Assembly: GCA_033961575.1 (NCBI GenBank)
Contig: CM066731.1
Coordinates: forward strand, 80,435,501-80,499,500
Source: Aselliscus stoliczkanus
Lineage: Eukaryota > Chordata > Mammalia > Chiroptera > Hipposideridae
Length of the DNA stretch: 64,000 nt
Direction: 5' to 3'
A program made the position numbers and the translations under genes. Of this stretch, positions 45,341 to 57,961 are shown piece after piece (positions within the stretch are counted from its first letter, which is position 1; each line of letters opens with the position of its first letter). The notes beneath the pieces are model-generated. The model searched no databases. It was not told the origin of the DNA and worked only from the letters and a program-made list of their open reading frames with translations.

Positions 45341-46192
45341 TTAAAAAAGCCCGTTTAACATTTCCTGCAATGCTGGCTTGGTGATAATGAACTCCTTAAG
45401 CTTATGCTTTTCTGAGAAGCTCTTTATTTCTCCTTCAATTTTAAGTGATAGTTGTGCTGGATAGAAGAATCTTGGTTGTAGACCTTTGTTATGTGTCACT
45501 TTGAATATCTCCTGCAACTCCCTTCTTATCTGCAGAGTTTCTGAAGAAAAGTCAGCTGTTAGTATGTAACCTGCTGTCTTTTCTCTTGCTGCTTTTAGGA
45601 TTCTGTCTTTGTCTTTAAGCTTTGCCATTTTAACTATGATGTGTCTTGTTGTGGGCTTGTTTTGGTTCAGGTTGTTTGGAACTCTCTGAACATCCTGGGC
45701 TTGTATGTCGATTTCCTTCACCAGGGTAGGGAAGTTTTCAGTCATTATTTCTTTAAATACATTCTCAATGCCTTGCTTTTTCTCCTCTTCTTGTGGTATT
45801 CCTATGAAGCGAATATTGTTATGTTTCATGTTGTCCCAGAGGTCTCTCAAACTATTTTCATTCTTTCTTATTCTTTTTTGTTGTTGTTGTTCCAGGTGGG
45901 TGATTTCTACTATTTTGTCTTCTAATTTGCTGATCCGCTTCTCTGCTTCATCTATTTTACTGGTTATTCCTTAGAGTGTGTTCTTCATTTCAGTTATTGT
46001 ATTCTTTAATTCTAACTGGTTGATTTTTATGGTTTCACTATCCTTCTTTATGTCTTTGCTAAGCTCCTTAAACATTCTTATCAGTGTTCTAAACTCTGTC
46101 TCTGAAAGTTTGGATACCTCTGTTTCATTTAGTTCCATTTCTAGAGATTTCTTCTGATCTTTTACTTGGGACATGTTTCTTTGTTTCTTCAT
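45341..46192 (-). pseudogene. L1 ORF1 (RNA-binding protein), one in-frame stop
   Basis: ORF1 encodes the trimeric RNA-binding chaperone of L1. On the minus strand the frame from the Met at 46192 to the stop at 45341 is continuous except for one TAA at 45971-45973. The N-terminal part is rich in Lys/Glu heptads (coiled coil). The central part has the RRM-region signature NIRFIGIPQEEEKKQGIENV, and the C-terminal part ends KPALQEMLNGLF. The total is 284 codons including both stops. The related copy at 57045-57960 has Lys (AAA) where this one has the TAA. So little damage for the length indicates a fairly young insertion. Confidence 0.87.
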
Positions 46193-46199
46193 TCTGGCT

Positions 46200-47755
46200 G
46201 TCGTTCTGTGAGTGCTTCGTTGTATTAGATCACCTAGAAAGAAGAGAGAAAAAGGAAAAAAAAAGAGGTGGGGGGGTGCTCTGTCCTTTTTAATCTGCAG
46301 ACCACTTGCTCAGCAATAGAGTCTCTGGGCGACTCAGCACCAGCTATTGGCGGTAAGAGCTTAACGTGTTATGCGCCGACCTCCCTCTCAGACTTGCAGT
46401 GAGCTTTCCACAATTTGCTGCTATGTGCTCTGGAATTGTGCTCACTACCAAAAAAAAATCTTCTCAGGTTTTTGCAGGTTGTCTGCACTGAAAATAAAAA
46501 AAACCCCTCTGTGGCCTGTGGAGATGTGCGCCAGGCACTTGGGGCTCTGGGTGACTCTGGCAACACAGCCCTAGGTGGGTGGGACAGGCCCCCAAGGCAC
46601 CACTTGATGTGGTCAGTGGTCCCCACCAAGTCAGAGCAGCATGCACTCTGCACCAACAAGAAGCCCACGCAAACTCGCCAGGAAAGCCTTGATCGGATCA
46701 CGCAGGTGCCCAGCTCCCGGCCCAACCTTCTCAGGAAAACTCCCCGTCTCAGCCTGTCCCAATCAACTCCCTGCAGATCAGGCTAAGTAGTCCAACAGCC
46801 AATCCCCAGCCTTGCAACTCTGCACAAACAGTGCGGAGAGCGGGGACCGAAGGCAACTGGCGCACTTCTGAGTCTCAGTGAACAGACTGATGCAGCTGGA
46901 GAGCAACCCGCCCTGCGTTTCCCTGGCTACGCAGCACAAGCAGGGCGCAGTGTGGGGATCCACGGCAGCTCGCGAACTCCTGCCTCTCAGTGAGCTGTGT
47001 GCTGGAGCCGGAGGGCACCCGCCAGGCATTTTCCTGGCAATGCAGCAGAAGCAGGAAGGAGGGTGAAGATCCAAGGCTGCATGCGCAGGCACGCACGCAC
47101 TCCTGTGCCAATTTCACCAGACCAGTGGGATCCCGGGTCTGATCCTCTGTGGGAGGGTCCAACCCTGAAACAATGGGTGCCCTCCTGTACATCGCTTGTG
47201 TGCAGGCTCCACACCAGGGAAACAAAGGTCCCAAAACCTACAGCTTCTGCACCAAAGGTGCTCAGTTCAGTCCTTCCCCACAGGTTCCTGGCCTCAGCTC
47301 ACACAGCTACTCCCTCCCACAGGAACCGGGTGAGTGCTCACCGGCGAGTGAACCCGTGCGCCGGCCCCACTGGTTCTCAGCCACCGTCAGCCTCACCGAG
47401 CCGAGCAAAGAGAGTCCTCACTAATTTCTACTGCCCGCTATCGTAGAACTCGTCCTCCTGCCAAAGCAACTCTGGGCTAATGAGCTCGGTGTGGGGCCGG
47501 AGGGTCTCTCTCCCAACTGGAGAAGCCTCCCCATAGCTTGGGCTTCCCTCACGGGGCTTGCCCTCTCTCGTCTGCGCCCCTCCTACCACACTTGACGTGG
47601 CCTCCTCTTTGGGTCCTTCATTTAGAGGTTCTGTTCATCTAATGTTCAGGGGACTTCTGAAATTAAATGTTGTATAAATTATTTGTAATTTTGATGTGAT
47701 CCCGGGAGGCAGTTGGGAAAGCGTCCGTGTATTCCTCCATCTTATCGGAACCCTG
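46200..47755 (-). promoter_or_regulatory. L1 5' UTR with tandem monomer units
   Basis: GC-rich region upstream of ORF1. A unit beginning 'tctcagtg' and containing a 'tttccctggc' type motif repeats with a 112-base step (46873 and 46985). L1 5' UTRs carry the internal RNA polymerase II promoter. The many open frames on both strands here (up to 149 residues) come from base composition. Confidence 0.65.
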
Positions 47756-47924
47756 AATGTTTCTTAAACATCTCCACTATATCATTTTAATATTTCTGTG
47801 AGAAGTAAGTAAGAGTTTAAATGTCCTGTTATTCTCTAACCTGTTACCATGAAGGAGTTTGGGGTTAGTGTAACAACTTTTATCAATACTTACCAGTTCC
47901 TGTTGTGACATCTGTCTGCCTGTG

Positions 47925-48225
47925 CTGTACCAGTGCCCACCAGTGCCAGTCCTTACAGCTCCAGGGGCTTCAGATACATTGTTCCCTGGAATACACTTTT
48001 CTCCTCACCCAGCTTAAGAGCTGCACAGTTTTCAGGCATGACTTTTTGTGTTGCAGAGCCTCTGTCTGGAATGCCTTCCTTGCACCTCTGTAGACGTAGG
48101 AATTTTCTTTCCAGAGGCTTTCCGTGCTGACTCACTGTCTGAGCGTAGGGACTGCTGTGTTCTCTGAATTGTCACCAGCCAGCGCAGGGCCTGGCATGGA
48201 GTGGGCATTTTAAAAAACCATCATC
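47925..48225 (+). mobile_element. L2 LINE fragment
   Basis: 'tctgtctggaatgccttcct' and the 3' end 'cagcgcagggcctggcatgg' are the usual L2 ending. Diverged. Confidence 0.55.
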
Positions 48226-48239
48226 TGAATACACAAGTA

Positions 48240-48330
48240 AAAGAACTATTCTACAGATGAGATGGGATCAGAGAAGTTCAGTAACTTGTCTTGAACTAAG
48301 AAATATTGCCACGATTTTTGAAGTCTGGAG
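48240..48330 (-). mobile_element. Possible MIR fragment, antisense
   Basis: 'ctattctacagatgagatgg' followed by 'agaagttcagtaacttgtct' resembles reversed MIR core. Short. Confidence 0.38.
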
Positions 48331-51300
48331 AGCTTTTTGAGATCTGTGCACCTTTCATCGTAGAGGTACCAACCCCTAAGGTTGGAGTCATGTGGAAGAT
48401 TGAATTCCAATTATTGTTTCATTTTTCTTAGTGAAAAATCGCACACTAATTAATTTACCCCTGTTAGATATGCTGGAACCTTTATTCAGCATAAAGGCGT
48501 GCAGCTCTGAGGTCAGGATTTCTTTGGCTCATCCACCATAGTGTACCTGTGGACAAAGGGTGCCTGCAGGTTCCACAGGAGGAGCCGGGCCATCTCTGTA
48601 ACCCAGCCAGACTGTGTGACCGCACCACCACCTTTCGAATGGTTGCCCGTTTGCCACGGATGCCCAGTCATGGAAAACAGATGTACCCATTGACCTTTGG
48701 AATTTAGAGACTTGATCAAGCAAGACAGATGGAAAGTTCTGGTAAAATAGGATAGGGTTCAGGGGTTCTTTTTATAATCAGATGCAGTGCTGAACTAGTA
48801 TATACATTTGATTTTTGTAAAAAAAATTGGGGGTAAAACCCACAATTTAAAGGCCCTCTTTTCTATCTTAAAATTCATTTTGGCATCTTCAGTTTACTTA
48901 GGACTACTGTATTCACTCATCTGCAGTTAGTTCAGGCTGTAATGTTTGGGAACGACGGTCCCTAGCAGGGTGTAGAGCTAGGTTTTCAGTGTGAGTCCTT
49001 ATGGCTTACTGGATGCTGTCAATATGGAGTCAGTCTCCACAGAGGACACAGGCCAAGTATTCCAGCAGGAAGGATGGTTCACTTCATCCTCCATAATTCA
49101 TTTCTGGGGAGCGCTTCAATACTCAGGAATATAAAAGTGAGGGTCTCTTTGTGTTCCCTTCCTGTGCTTCCAAGGGTGAGTTTACAGTCTTTCTGAGGTG
49201 TGTTGGGAGACATCCTCTGGACTGATCTTTTATACCTGATACAGCTGTACTGCTGTAGGTTCTTTTCTTTGGAGAAGGCATAGTACTAATGGGGCTAGTT
49301 TAACCTGTGCCTCCAGATTGGTCAGGAGATACTGACTTCAGTGACCCTGAGCAATGGACATTGCGGCTGTGCCTTCAGTCCTCTGCTCCTTGGTGCCCAA
49401 GATGGGGCCAGTCCCAGTGTAGGGGCCAGTCCCAGACCTGTGTGCAGAGGGCAGCGGGCTAGTTTGTTCATTATGTTCGTTAGAAATACCTTGCCCCTCT
49501 TTCTTCTGCTCATGATGTCTTTGGAGCCTGTTCTCTTCACTGTATATTCACTCAGTGTGACTGCCCACCTTGCTCAGCGTCCTTGGCCCTTTTCTGCTTG
49601 CCCCTGTTCTGTATTCATGTGGCAGATCCTGTGTGTGCCTTTAGCAGAGCATCCCTGAATCCTAACTGCTGCTGTTCGCTTGTGCCCTATGCTGAACTGG
49701 GAGCACAAGTGAGAGCTGTTGGCTTTCCTTCCCTGGCATATAGTCTTGCTTAATAAATAAATGCTGGAGATGAAGGCAGGAAGAAGCATGTAGTGTGCTG
49801 TTAGTATTGAGAGGAGGCGTCTTCTCGAGCAGCCCCCCAGGAAGAGGAGGCTGGTGCTTCTTGGCACCCATCCAGTTTCAGTAGAGAAGTAACAAAGGGA
49901 TTGATTGATTACCTGGTGACCAAATCACCTCTCAGGTGACCCTGTGCCCTGGATTTGAATTTCCAAATTATAGGAGATGATGGCAGGTAAATTTAGGGAG
50001 ATTTTCAAAAATTGATGCCACTTGGTGGAAGCATAGTCCTAATTTTTAGCTTTTTCCCTTTTCCTTATAAATGGCCAATTTCTTTCCTGTGACTCAGAAA
50101 ACTGTTGCTGAAACTATCCCAAGGGGTCTCGACTAGGGGGCAGGTAGATTCTTTTCCTTTTGGAACCAGCTTTAGGGAAGGTGATTTGACTGTGCCTTCT
50201 GTTTCTCAAAAATGCCCATAAATTGAATAGTGTATGCCTTTTAAGAGCATTGAAAAAAATTATGTTTTTAATTCTTCAGCTCCATCCACATATATTCGAA
50301 GGGCTTGCTTTTTGTACTTAAAGCATAACATAATAGCTCCATTTGTTGAGTATGTACAGTTTTCTTTACATATATTCTGTTTAATCTTCATGACATCCTT
50401 TTAAGGTAGTACAGAGAATCTCTTAGTTGCGGGTGACACAACCTCCATTCCAAGTGTGTAAGTAAAAAGGGGAATTAATTGGTTCATATAATGAGAGGTC
50501 TTGGCTAAATCTGGCTTTACTTCCAGGGCCTCAAACCTGGCGTTGGCCTCAGGTCTCTCCACCTCTCTTCCTGCTGTCCTCTGGGTTGCTTCGTTCTTAG
50601 GCAGGCACCTGGGTTTTGTTGGCTTCAGGGGCTCTAGATTTGCATCTACACAGCTCCAAGTCAGGAAAAAAGAGAGGCTCTAGAATTAATTGGTGTGGTG
50701 GGCTGGGTGGATCCTGGATGCTTAGCTTAGGCTTGGGTCTCGCCCATCCTTGAGGCAGGGGTGTGGTCACTGTGCCAGCAGGGGCTGTGTGTGTGTGTGT
50801 GTGTGTGGGGGTGCTTACCTGAGAACTGTTCCTGCTGTCAGTAGAAGAGGGTGGGTACTGGACAGGCAACACTTTGGATGTTCCCGTAGGTGGACTGTCA
50901 TATCTCTTTTTTCACAGCTAAGGAAACAGAAGCCTATTTATTTCCGTTTTCTTTTTCAACCTCTTAAGCCCTGAGGATGGTCTTGATGAAAGTGCAGGCC
51001 TGTGACTAATGGCTCCACCTTAGGACAGATCCACCGCTCAGTGCCAGCTGTGCGTTTCTCGTGCACCATATCCTCCCTGGCACCTCTGCCGTCAGCCACA
51101 CCTTTGTCTCTCCTGAGCCTGCTCACTGTTAACCTGCTTATAAACTGTAGAGTGGTAGCCAGAACATTTTGTGTCTGAGACCCAAAGGAGAAATGGGCCT
51201 CGACCCACACCTGCAGAAGGCAGCTCTTCCCCAGTGTGACTGTCCGGCTCCCAGTAGTGCGTCAATGACTCAGGTATCGGTGGGTGCTTGCTTCTTGCCT

Positions 51301-52109
51301 TCCTCACATTTCAGTTCCCTCTCCAGTTTCTCATGGTATTTTCCTTGCCCGTCTTCCCCAGTCTCACCTCTTTTTAGCTCCCTTTTAAGGAGTTAGTAAA
51401 AGTAAAATAAGTTTTTGACTTGTCATCCTCTGTTTCTGTGGTTCTCTCTTCACTCTGCACGAGGGGTGTCATGGCTGAGAGTTTTACAATGCCCACCTGA
51501 CTTTCTGGCACCAGGCTCTTGGGTAAAGGAGTGGAAAGTGACCCCTCCCTGTAAAGCTTGATTGTTTCAGGTTCGCCTTTTCTGTGGTAGGTGGTGGATT
51601 ACCGATGCCAAAGGGGCGGAAGTGCCAACTCCTTAGGTACCCTTGTAGCTTTCATTATGCCACTTCCATTTTTGTGCTGTGAAATATGCAAACGTTTCCA
51701 GTCAGGTTAAACATTTTTCTACCCCTCATGCTCTGACAAAAGCATTTCTTAATTTTGTAAATAGGGTAGAGGAATTTTTGTTTCAGAAAATGGATACTAA
51801 CGGGTATTTTTTACAGAGCACTATTAAATGTCCTATTTAATACTAGTTCATATTTTCTGGATTTAGGGGGGATACACATACCCCACTCCCCATATTTTGA
51901 TGGGTATGGAATGTAGAAACTTTGAAGAAAAACAGCCTTTTACCAAAATTCCCAGTTCAGACAATATGGTTTGCACTTTTCTGCCTCTCTAGGCACCATC
52001 CAACTTTGGTTAAAATTAAAAGCTGGTGGGGACAAATGGGCAAGAAGTATAGTTTGGATAATGAGCAAAGTAACTTTAGGTAAGCCTTTTGATCTATGAA
52101 CGTGTCTTT
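48331..52109 (+). other. CLASP1 intron, no recognised gene
   Basis: About 3.8 kb without transposons that I can name. Contains the (GT)n at 50786-50807. No exon in the phase needed after 28618 and no RNA gene is seen. Confidence 0.38.
50786..50807. repeat. (GT)n microsatellite
   Basis: Eleven uninterrupted GT units. Confidence 0.95.
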
Positions 52110-52920
52110 CCATTAGTTAGGTCTTTAATAGTTTTTCTCAACAGTGTTATGTAGTTTTCAGTGCACATGCCTTCCAACCCTTTTGTTAAAGTCGTTGTTA
52201 AGTAGTATTTTATTTTTTAATGCTGTTAATTAAATTGTTTTCTTATTTCATTTTTGGATTGCTTATTGATGATGTATAGATTAGAAATATGATTGACTTT
52301 TCTATATTGGTTCTTACTATCCTGCAGCCTTGCTGAACTCATTTGTTAATTCTAATGGGTTTTTAGTGAAGTCTTTAGAACTTTCCATATACAAGGTTAT
52401 GTCAACTGTGAATATAGTTTTAGTTCTTCCTGTCTCCTCTGGGTGTTTTTCTTTCCTTTTCTTTACTAATTGCCCTAGATAGAACATCTCTGGAATAGTG
52501 TTGAATAGAAGTGAGAATGGGCATCTTCTCTTATTTCTGATCTTAAGAGGAAAAGCATCTAGTCTTTCACCATTAAATATGATGTTAATAGTGTCTTTTA
52601 TATTTTGTAGATGTCTTCAGGTTGAAGGCTTTCCCTTCTAATCCCTGTTTATAGTGTTTTTAGCATGAAAGGGTTTTTTGGATATTATCAATATGTTTGT
52701 GTCTATTGAGCATGTTGTTTTTGTCTTTTATCCTAGGAATATGATGTAATACATTAACTGATTTTTGTATATTAAACAAGCGTTATATTCCTGGGATAAA
52801 TCACACTTGCCCATGATGGATAATTCTTTTTATATGTTCCTGGATTTGGTTTGCTAGTGTTTTGTTGAGGATTTCTGTGTCTGTATTCTTAAGAAATATT
52901 GATATTCAGTGTGTAAGAAA
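52110..52920 (-). mobile_element. Older L1 ORF2 fragment, antisense
   Basis: Reversed RT-region sequence: 'gtgttatgtagttttcagtg', 'ctatcctgcagccttgctga', 'ttgaatagaagtgagaatgg', 'ttggtttgctagtgttttgt'. No usable frame. Confidence 0.72.
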
Positions 52921-52980
52921 TTATTTTAAGTAAATAATTTTCTTAAGTAAGCAAACATCTGTTACAAGAATTAAATAATG

Positions 52981-53388
52981 TTGGGCCAGCCTAGTGGCGC
53001 ATTGATTAAGAGTTGGCTTGGGACGCCAGCTCTGAGCAGCAGGACCCAGGTTTGGATCCCACATGAGGGCCAATGACACTGTGCCTTCTACAGCTAAGAT
53101 GGTGAACAACAGATTGACCTGGCGCTGGGCTGCCATGAGTCGCCGGCGACAGTGCCCGCTGCAGTAGGCAGCCATGAGCTACCGTCAGCGGCCATCCAAT
53201 GGCCAGTGAGCGATTGCTTCACCCGAGAAGAGCACAATGATGATACTAACATGGGCCAGTGAGGCAACGTCCTCCACAACTAGACTGAAGAGCAAAAGGA
53301 CAGTGACTTGTCTGTTCCCCTTCCCTGATTCCCCAATGCTGTTCCCCTCCCCCAACTCCCCTATAAAATCTTTAAAAAAAAAAAAAAG
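52981..53388 (+). mobile_element. tRNA-derived SINE, long form
   Basis: Complete copy from GGGCCAGCCTAGTGGCGCAT with box B-like GGTTTGGATCC to 'ctgttcccctcccccaactc', TATAAAATCTTT and poly(A). Flanked by perfect AAATAATG duplications (52973-52980 and 53389-53396). Confidence 0.92.
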
Positions 53389-53489
53389 AAATAATGCACA
53401 GAAAGCACTTACCACACTGCTCAGCACATAAATGGCCAGTTGATGTGAGTTTCTTTTTTGGGGGTTAGTTGTTTATTATCATGATTTGA

Positions 53490-53735
53490 ATCATAGGACC
53501 TTGAGTCAGGCAGACATGGACTTGAATCCTGACTTCATCTACCTTCTTGTTAGCTGTGTGACTTTGGGCATGTTATATCTGATGCGTTAAGTTTCATCAT
53601 CTTTCAGTGTAAGGTGATGATAGTACTTCCCTCTTAGGGATGTCCGTAGGATTTAAGGAGAATATGCAAGCACCAAACATGGGGCCTGGCAAGCAATTAG
53701 GCACGATGTAATCATTAACTATTGTTACTTTTAAA
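53490..53735 (+). mobile_element. MIR SINE
   Basis: Good match to MIR order: 'cagacatggacttgaatcct', 'gctgtgtgactttgggcatg', 'ggcctggcaagcaattaggc'. Confidence 0.8.
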
Positions 53736-54186
53736 CATGTGGACTACAGTGGTATTAGGTAAAACTTGAGACAGTCAAACTACAAATAGGTGATAGATTA
53801 AATGTAGTATATGTAAACAGTTTAATAGTCCTTAAAAATGGATTAGACTAATATTGATATAGAAAATATTTACTAAATATTGGTACTGGGCAAAATGAGC
53901 AGTTTTTGTGCGTGTGTGTATAATGATATGTGTATAAATGCATTAAAGTCTGGAAATGTTTATGTATCAGTGTTAGCAGTTTTAATTGGGGGAGGGAGTT
54001 GTGATTGCTTGTAGGAGAACTTTTGATTTTAAAATAGGCATGTTTTATCAGAAAAAAGAATAAAGATATTTTTGTCTGGGGAGAAATCAGGAAGGTTAAA
54101 AAAAATGTTTAGGGTAGTAATTACTTTCTTGATTTACCCTCAGATATTTTCATAGCCTTGTTTGACTGTTATCTAATTAAACCTTA

Positions 54187-54314
54187 TGTATTTTATTTTA
54201 TTTTATTTATTTATTTTTTTGAGGGCAGTGTCACTGGCCTTCATATGTGGGACCTGAACCGAGGCCACTGGCTTCCCAAGCCAGCGTTTAACCACCGCGC
54301 CACTCGGCCGGCCC
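54187..54314 (-). mobile_element. tRNA-derived SINE, short form, antisense
   Basis: T/A-rich tail (TTTTATTTTATTTTATTTAT), GAGGGCAGTGTCACTGGCCT, reversed box B, the GCTTCCCAAGC hairpin and the head ending CGGCCGGCCC. Perfect AAACCTTA duplications at 54179-54186 and 54315-54322. Confidence 0.93.
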
Positions 54315-54322
54315 AAACCTTA

Positions 54323-55134
54323 AATATTTTAAAAAGTAATAAAAGCTTCTAAAAATGATCCATGAAGAATAGTTTGCGTCTATCCACAACTTCTGCATGC
54401 CTTCATATGGACTGGCAGAAATAATGTTTGGATGATTGTATGTGTTGGCCTGGCTCTTTTCTAGGTGTTAGAAATACCAAGGAGAGAGCGAAATGGTCCT
54501 TACTCCAGGACAGACATGCTTATTTGCAGACAGCTAATTTTGGGGTGAGAGGAGTAAAGGGCACACAGGTGACCATGCAGCTCGGAGAAGGGCATGGTCT
54601 GCTCTGGACAGAGCTGGGCAGCATCTCAGAGCAGCTAACAGTAGACTAGTGTTCTAAAGAATACATAGGAATGTGTTGGGCAATATGGGGAAAGACTTGT
54701 AGAGAGCAAAGGCTTGTTGCTGCAAAAGATCAAGAAAGAAGAAATTGGGGCTACTGACGAAAGGCAGCCAGCCCTCGGGCTCATCACACCTTTTCCCAGC
54801 CTGCTCCTGGCAGTACTGATTATGCTCTAGTCACTAGGCTGCCACATTTCTTACTCCCTTGGAGGAGGACTTCAGTAACAGGGAGGGAGTGACTCTGAAA
54901 GCTGGTCAGGAGTATCAGCTTCCACAAAGTGACCCGGGTGCGGTGAACCAGATAGATTGTTGTCTTTGCTTTAGAACATGAGCTTGGGCTTCCACCGGTC
55001 AGAGCCTGCCTCAGGAGAGAGGAAAGCAGAAGCTTTGTGGGTTAGGTTCACAGTGGAACAGACATTTCTTAGTTTCTGTGACATTTCCTTGGTCCTCATA
55101 GATGAGTATGTATGTGTATTTACTTTTCTTTCTT
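54323..55134 (+). other. CLASP1 intron, unassigned
   Basis: No repeat or gene recognised with confidence. The purine-rich section at 54470-54760 may be an old L2 remnant. Confidence 0.35.
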
Positions 55135-56263
55135 TTTTTTTTTTATAATTCTTTTATTGTGAAATAAACATTTTTTAAAAAAAAATTAACTTTAGGTGTA
55201 CAACACAGTGCAACAGTTATACTTTTTACCCCTCTAAGTGACTACCCTCCTCCCCTAGTTCACCACCCCACTCTTCTCCCCCATATCATACTATTACAAT
55301 TCCTTTGACTCCCTTCCACAGTATAATCCACATCCCCTGACTGTCTATATATTCAATTACAGTTGGCATACAATATTATACAACATCAGCTTCAGGTGTA
55401 CAGTGCAGTGATCAAGCCTCTACTCCATCCATGAAGTGGTCTCCCTAACAAGACATGTGACCATCTGACACGCCACAAAATTTTTGCAACATTATTATAT
55501 TTATTCCCCGAACTGTGTTTCATATCCCTGTGGCAATATTGTAGTTGTCTGTTTATGCTGTCTAATCCCTTCCCCTTCTCCCTCATCCCCACCCCTCTCC
55601 CAACAAGCAACCCTCAGTTTTTCCTCTATATCTATGAGACTGTTTCTGTTTCCTTTGCTCGTTCATTCAGTTTTTCAGATTCCACATATAAGTGAGATAA
55701 TATGGTACTTGTCGTTCTCCGACTGACTTATTTCACTTAACATAACAGTCTCTTCACAACATTATCCATTACATTCCCAGAACTGCCCCCCATATCCCTG
55801 TGGCAACACTGTAGTCACACACCTACGCTGTCAAAAACCTTCCCCCTCTCTCTCATCTCCACCCCCTCCCAGCCAGCAACCATCAGTTTTTCCTTTATAT
55901 CTGCTTGATATGACTTCAATCTTCTTACATTTACTGAGACTTGTTTTGTGGCCTAACATGTGGTCTATCTTGGAAAATGTCCCATGTGCACTTGAGAAAA
56001 ATGTATATTCTGTTATTTCAGGGTGAAATGCTCTAAAAATATTGACGAAGTCCAGCTGGTCTAAAGTGTCATTTAAGGCCACTCTTTCCATGTTGGTTTT
56101 CTGTCTAGAGGATCTGTCCATTGGTGACAATGGGTGTTGAAGTCCCCTACTACGATAGTGGTACTGTTGATCTCTGTCTTTAAGTCTGTCAAAATCTGTT
56201 ATATGTAATTAGGAGTTCCTATGTTGGGTGCATAGATGTTTATTAGGGTTATAGTGCCCTTCT

Positions 56264-56694
56264 TTTTTTAAGATTTTATTGGGGAATTGGGGGAGGGGAA
56301 CAGCGTTGGGGAATCAGGGAAGGGGAACAGACAAGTTGCTGTCTTTCAGTCTAGTTGCGGAAGACGTTGCTTCACTGTTGGTATCGTCATTGCGCTCTTC
56401 CCAGAAGAGGCAGATCGGTCGCCGGCCTCTGGATGGTTGCTCACTGCGGCTATTGGCAGCTCGCGCTGGCTGCCAGCTGCTCGCGCTGGCTGCCGGACAT
56501 TCACTGCAGCCTTGGCAGCCCACTGCAGTAGAGGCTGCAGCCCATTCCATCACCGGGGCTCGCACAGCCCAGCTCCAGGTGGAGCTGCTGTTAGCTGTAG
56601 AGGGCAGTGTCACTGGCCCTCATATGTGGGATCTGAACCGGGGCCGCTGGCATCCCCAAACCAGCTCTTAACCAATGTGCCACTCCGCCGGTCC
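56264..56694 (-). mobile_element. tRNA-derived SINE, long form, antisense
   Basis: From reversed tail (aagattttattggggaattg) to reversed head ending CACTCCGCCGGTCC. Target duplications TATAGTGCCCTTCTTT and TATAGTACCCTTCTTT flank it (56250-56265 and 56695-56710), within the L1 endonuclease region. The tail carries an extra 'ggaacagcgttggggaatca' unit, as in the copy at 43446. Confidence 0.92.
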
Positions 56695-57044
56695 TATAGT
56701 ACCCTTCTTTGTCTTTTATTGTAGTTTTCATTTTAAAGTCTATTTTGTCCAAAGTAAGAAACCTTTTTTAGAGGTTTCTTATGATCTTTTTCTTGTGACA
56801 TGTTTCTTGTGACATGCTACTCCAGCTTTTTTCCCTCATTTCCATTTGCATGAAATATCTTATTCATTTGTAAACAACATATACTTGGGTCCTATTTTCT
56901 TATCAATCAGCCACTCTCTGTCTTTTGATTGGAGCATTAACCCATTCACAGTTAAAATGATTATTGATAGGTGCATATGTATTGCCATTCTGTTATTTGT
57001 ATTCCTGGTCTTCCTGGGTTAGCTTGTTTACCCTTTTCTTTTGT

Positions 57045-57961
57045 TTAAAAAAGTCCTTTTAACATTTCTTGCAATGCTGGCTTGGTGGTAATGAATTCCT
57101 TAAGCTTATTCTTTTCTGAAAAGCTCTTTATTTCTCCTTCAATTTTAAATGATAGCCATGCTGGGTAGAGCAATCTTGATTGTAGGCCTTTATTTAGTGT
57201 CACTTTGAATATCTCCTGCCACTCCCTTCTGGCCTGCAGAGTTTCTGTAGACAAGTCAGCTGTTAGTCTAATAGGAGTTCCTTTGTATGTAACCTGCTGT
57301 CTTTCTCTTGCTGCTTTTAGTATTCTGTCTCTGTCTTTAACCTTTGCCATTTTACCTATGATGTGTCTTGGTGTGGACCTGTTTGGGTTCAGCTTGTTGG
57401 GAACCCTCTGCACTTCCTGGGCATGTATGTCTATTTCCTTCACCATGGTAGGGAAGTTTACAGTCATTATTTTTTTAAATACATTCTCGACCCCTTGCTG
57501 TTTCTCTTCTCCTTCTGGTATTCCTATGATGTGAAATTGTTATGTTTCATGTTGTCCCAGTGGGCTCTTAAACTACTTTCATTGTTTTTCATTCTTTGGT
57601 CTTTTTGTTGTTTCAACTGGGTGATGTCTCATATTTTGTCTTCCAAATGGTTGATCCAGTCCTCTGCTTCATCTACTTTACTGGTGATTCCTTTGAGTGT
57701 GTTCTTCATTTCAGTTATTGTATTCTTTAGTTCTAATTGGTTGTTTTTTTATGATTTCTCTATCCTTCTTGATGTCCTCACTAAGTTTGTTAAACATTCT
57801 ACCATAAGTGTTCTAAACTCTGTCTCTGAAAGGTTGGATCCCTGTGTTTCATTTAGTTCCATTTTTAGAGGTTTCTTATGATCTTTTTCTTGTGACATGT
57901 TTCTTTGTTTCCTCATTCTGGCTGTCGCTCTGGGATTGCTTTGATGTATTAGATAGATCAC
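57045..57961 (-). pseudogene. L1 ORF1, second copy, frameshifted
   Basis: The C-terminal 140 residues (57045-57467; MTVNFPTMVKEIDIHAQEVQ to PALQEMLKGLF) and the N-terminal coiled-coil part (57749-57961; MRKQRNMSQEKDHKKPLKME) are clearly ORF1 but fall in different frames. It encodes no complete protein. The junction with the 5' UTR lies just above 57961. Confidence 0.83.

Larger units (their letters stand above)
40310..47755 (-). mobile_element. Younger, nearly complete L1, antisense
   Basis: Runs from the poly(T) and 3' UTR (40310-40830) through ORF2, an ORF1-ORF2 junction near 45300, ORF1, and a GC-rich 5' UTR ending near 47755. About 6.9 kb of L1 remains once the two nested SINEs (43446-44060) are set aside. 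TGTTTCTT at both outer edges may be the target duplication. Both coding regions are interrupted, so this copy is dead, but it is the best example of the younger L1 family in the window. Confidence 0.88.

Noticed and set aside
46369..47450. Many overlapping ORFs of 60-149 residues on both strands
   Set aside because: They lie in the GC-rich 5' UTR of an antisense L1; reading frames overlap on both strands and match no protein family.
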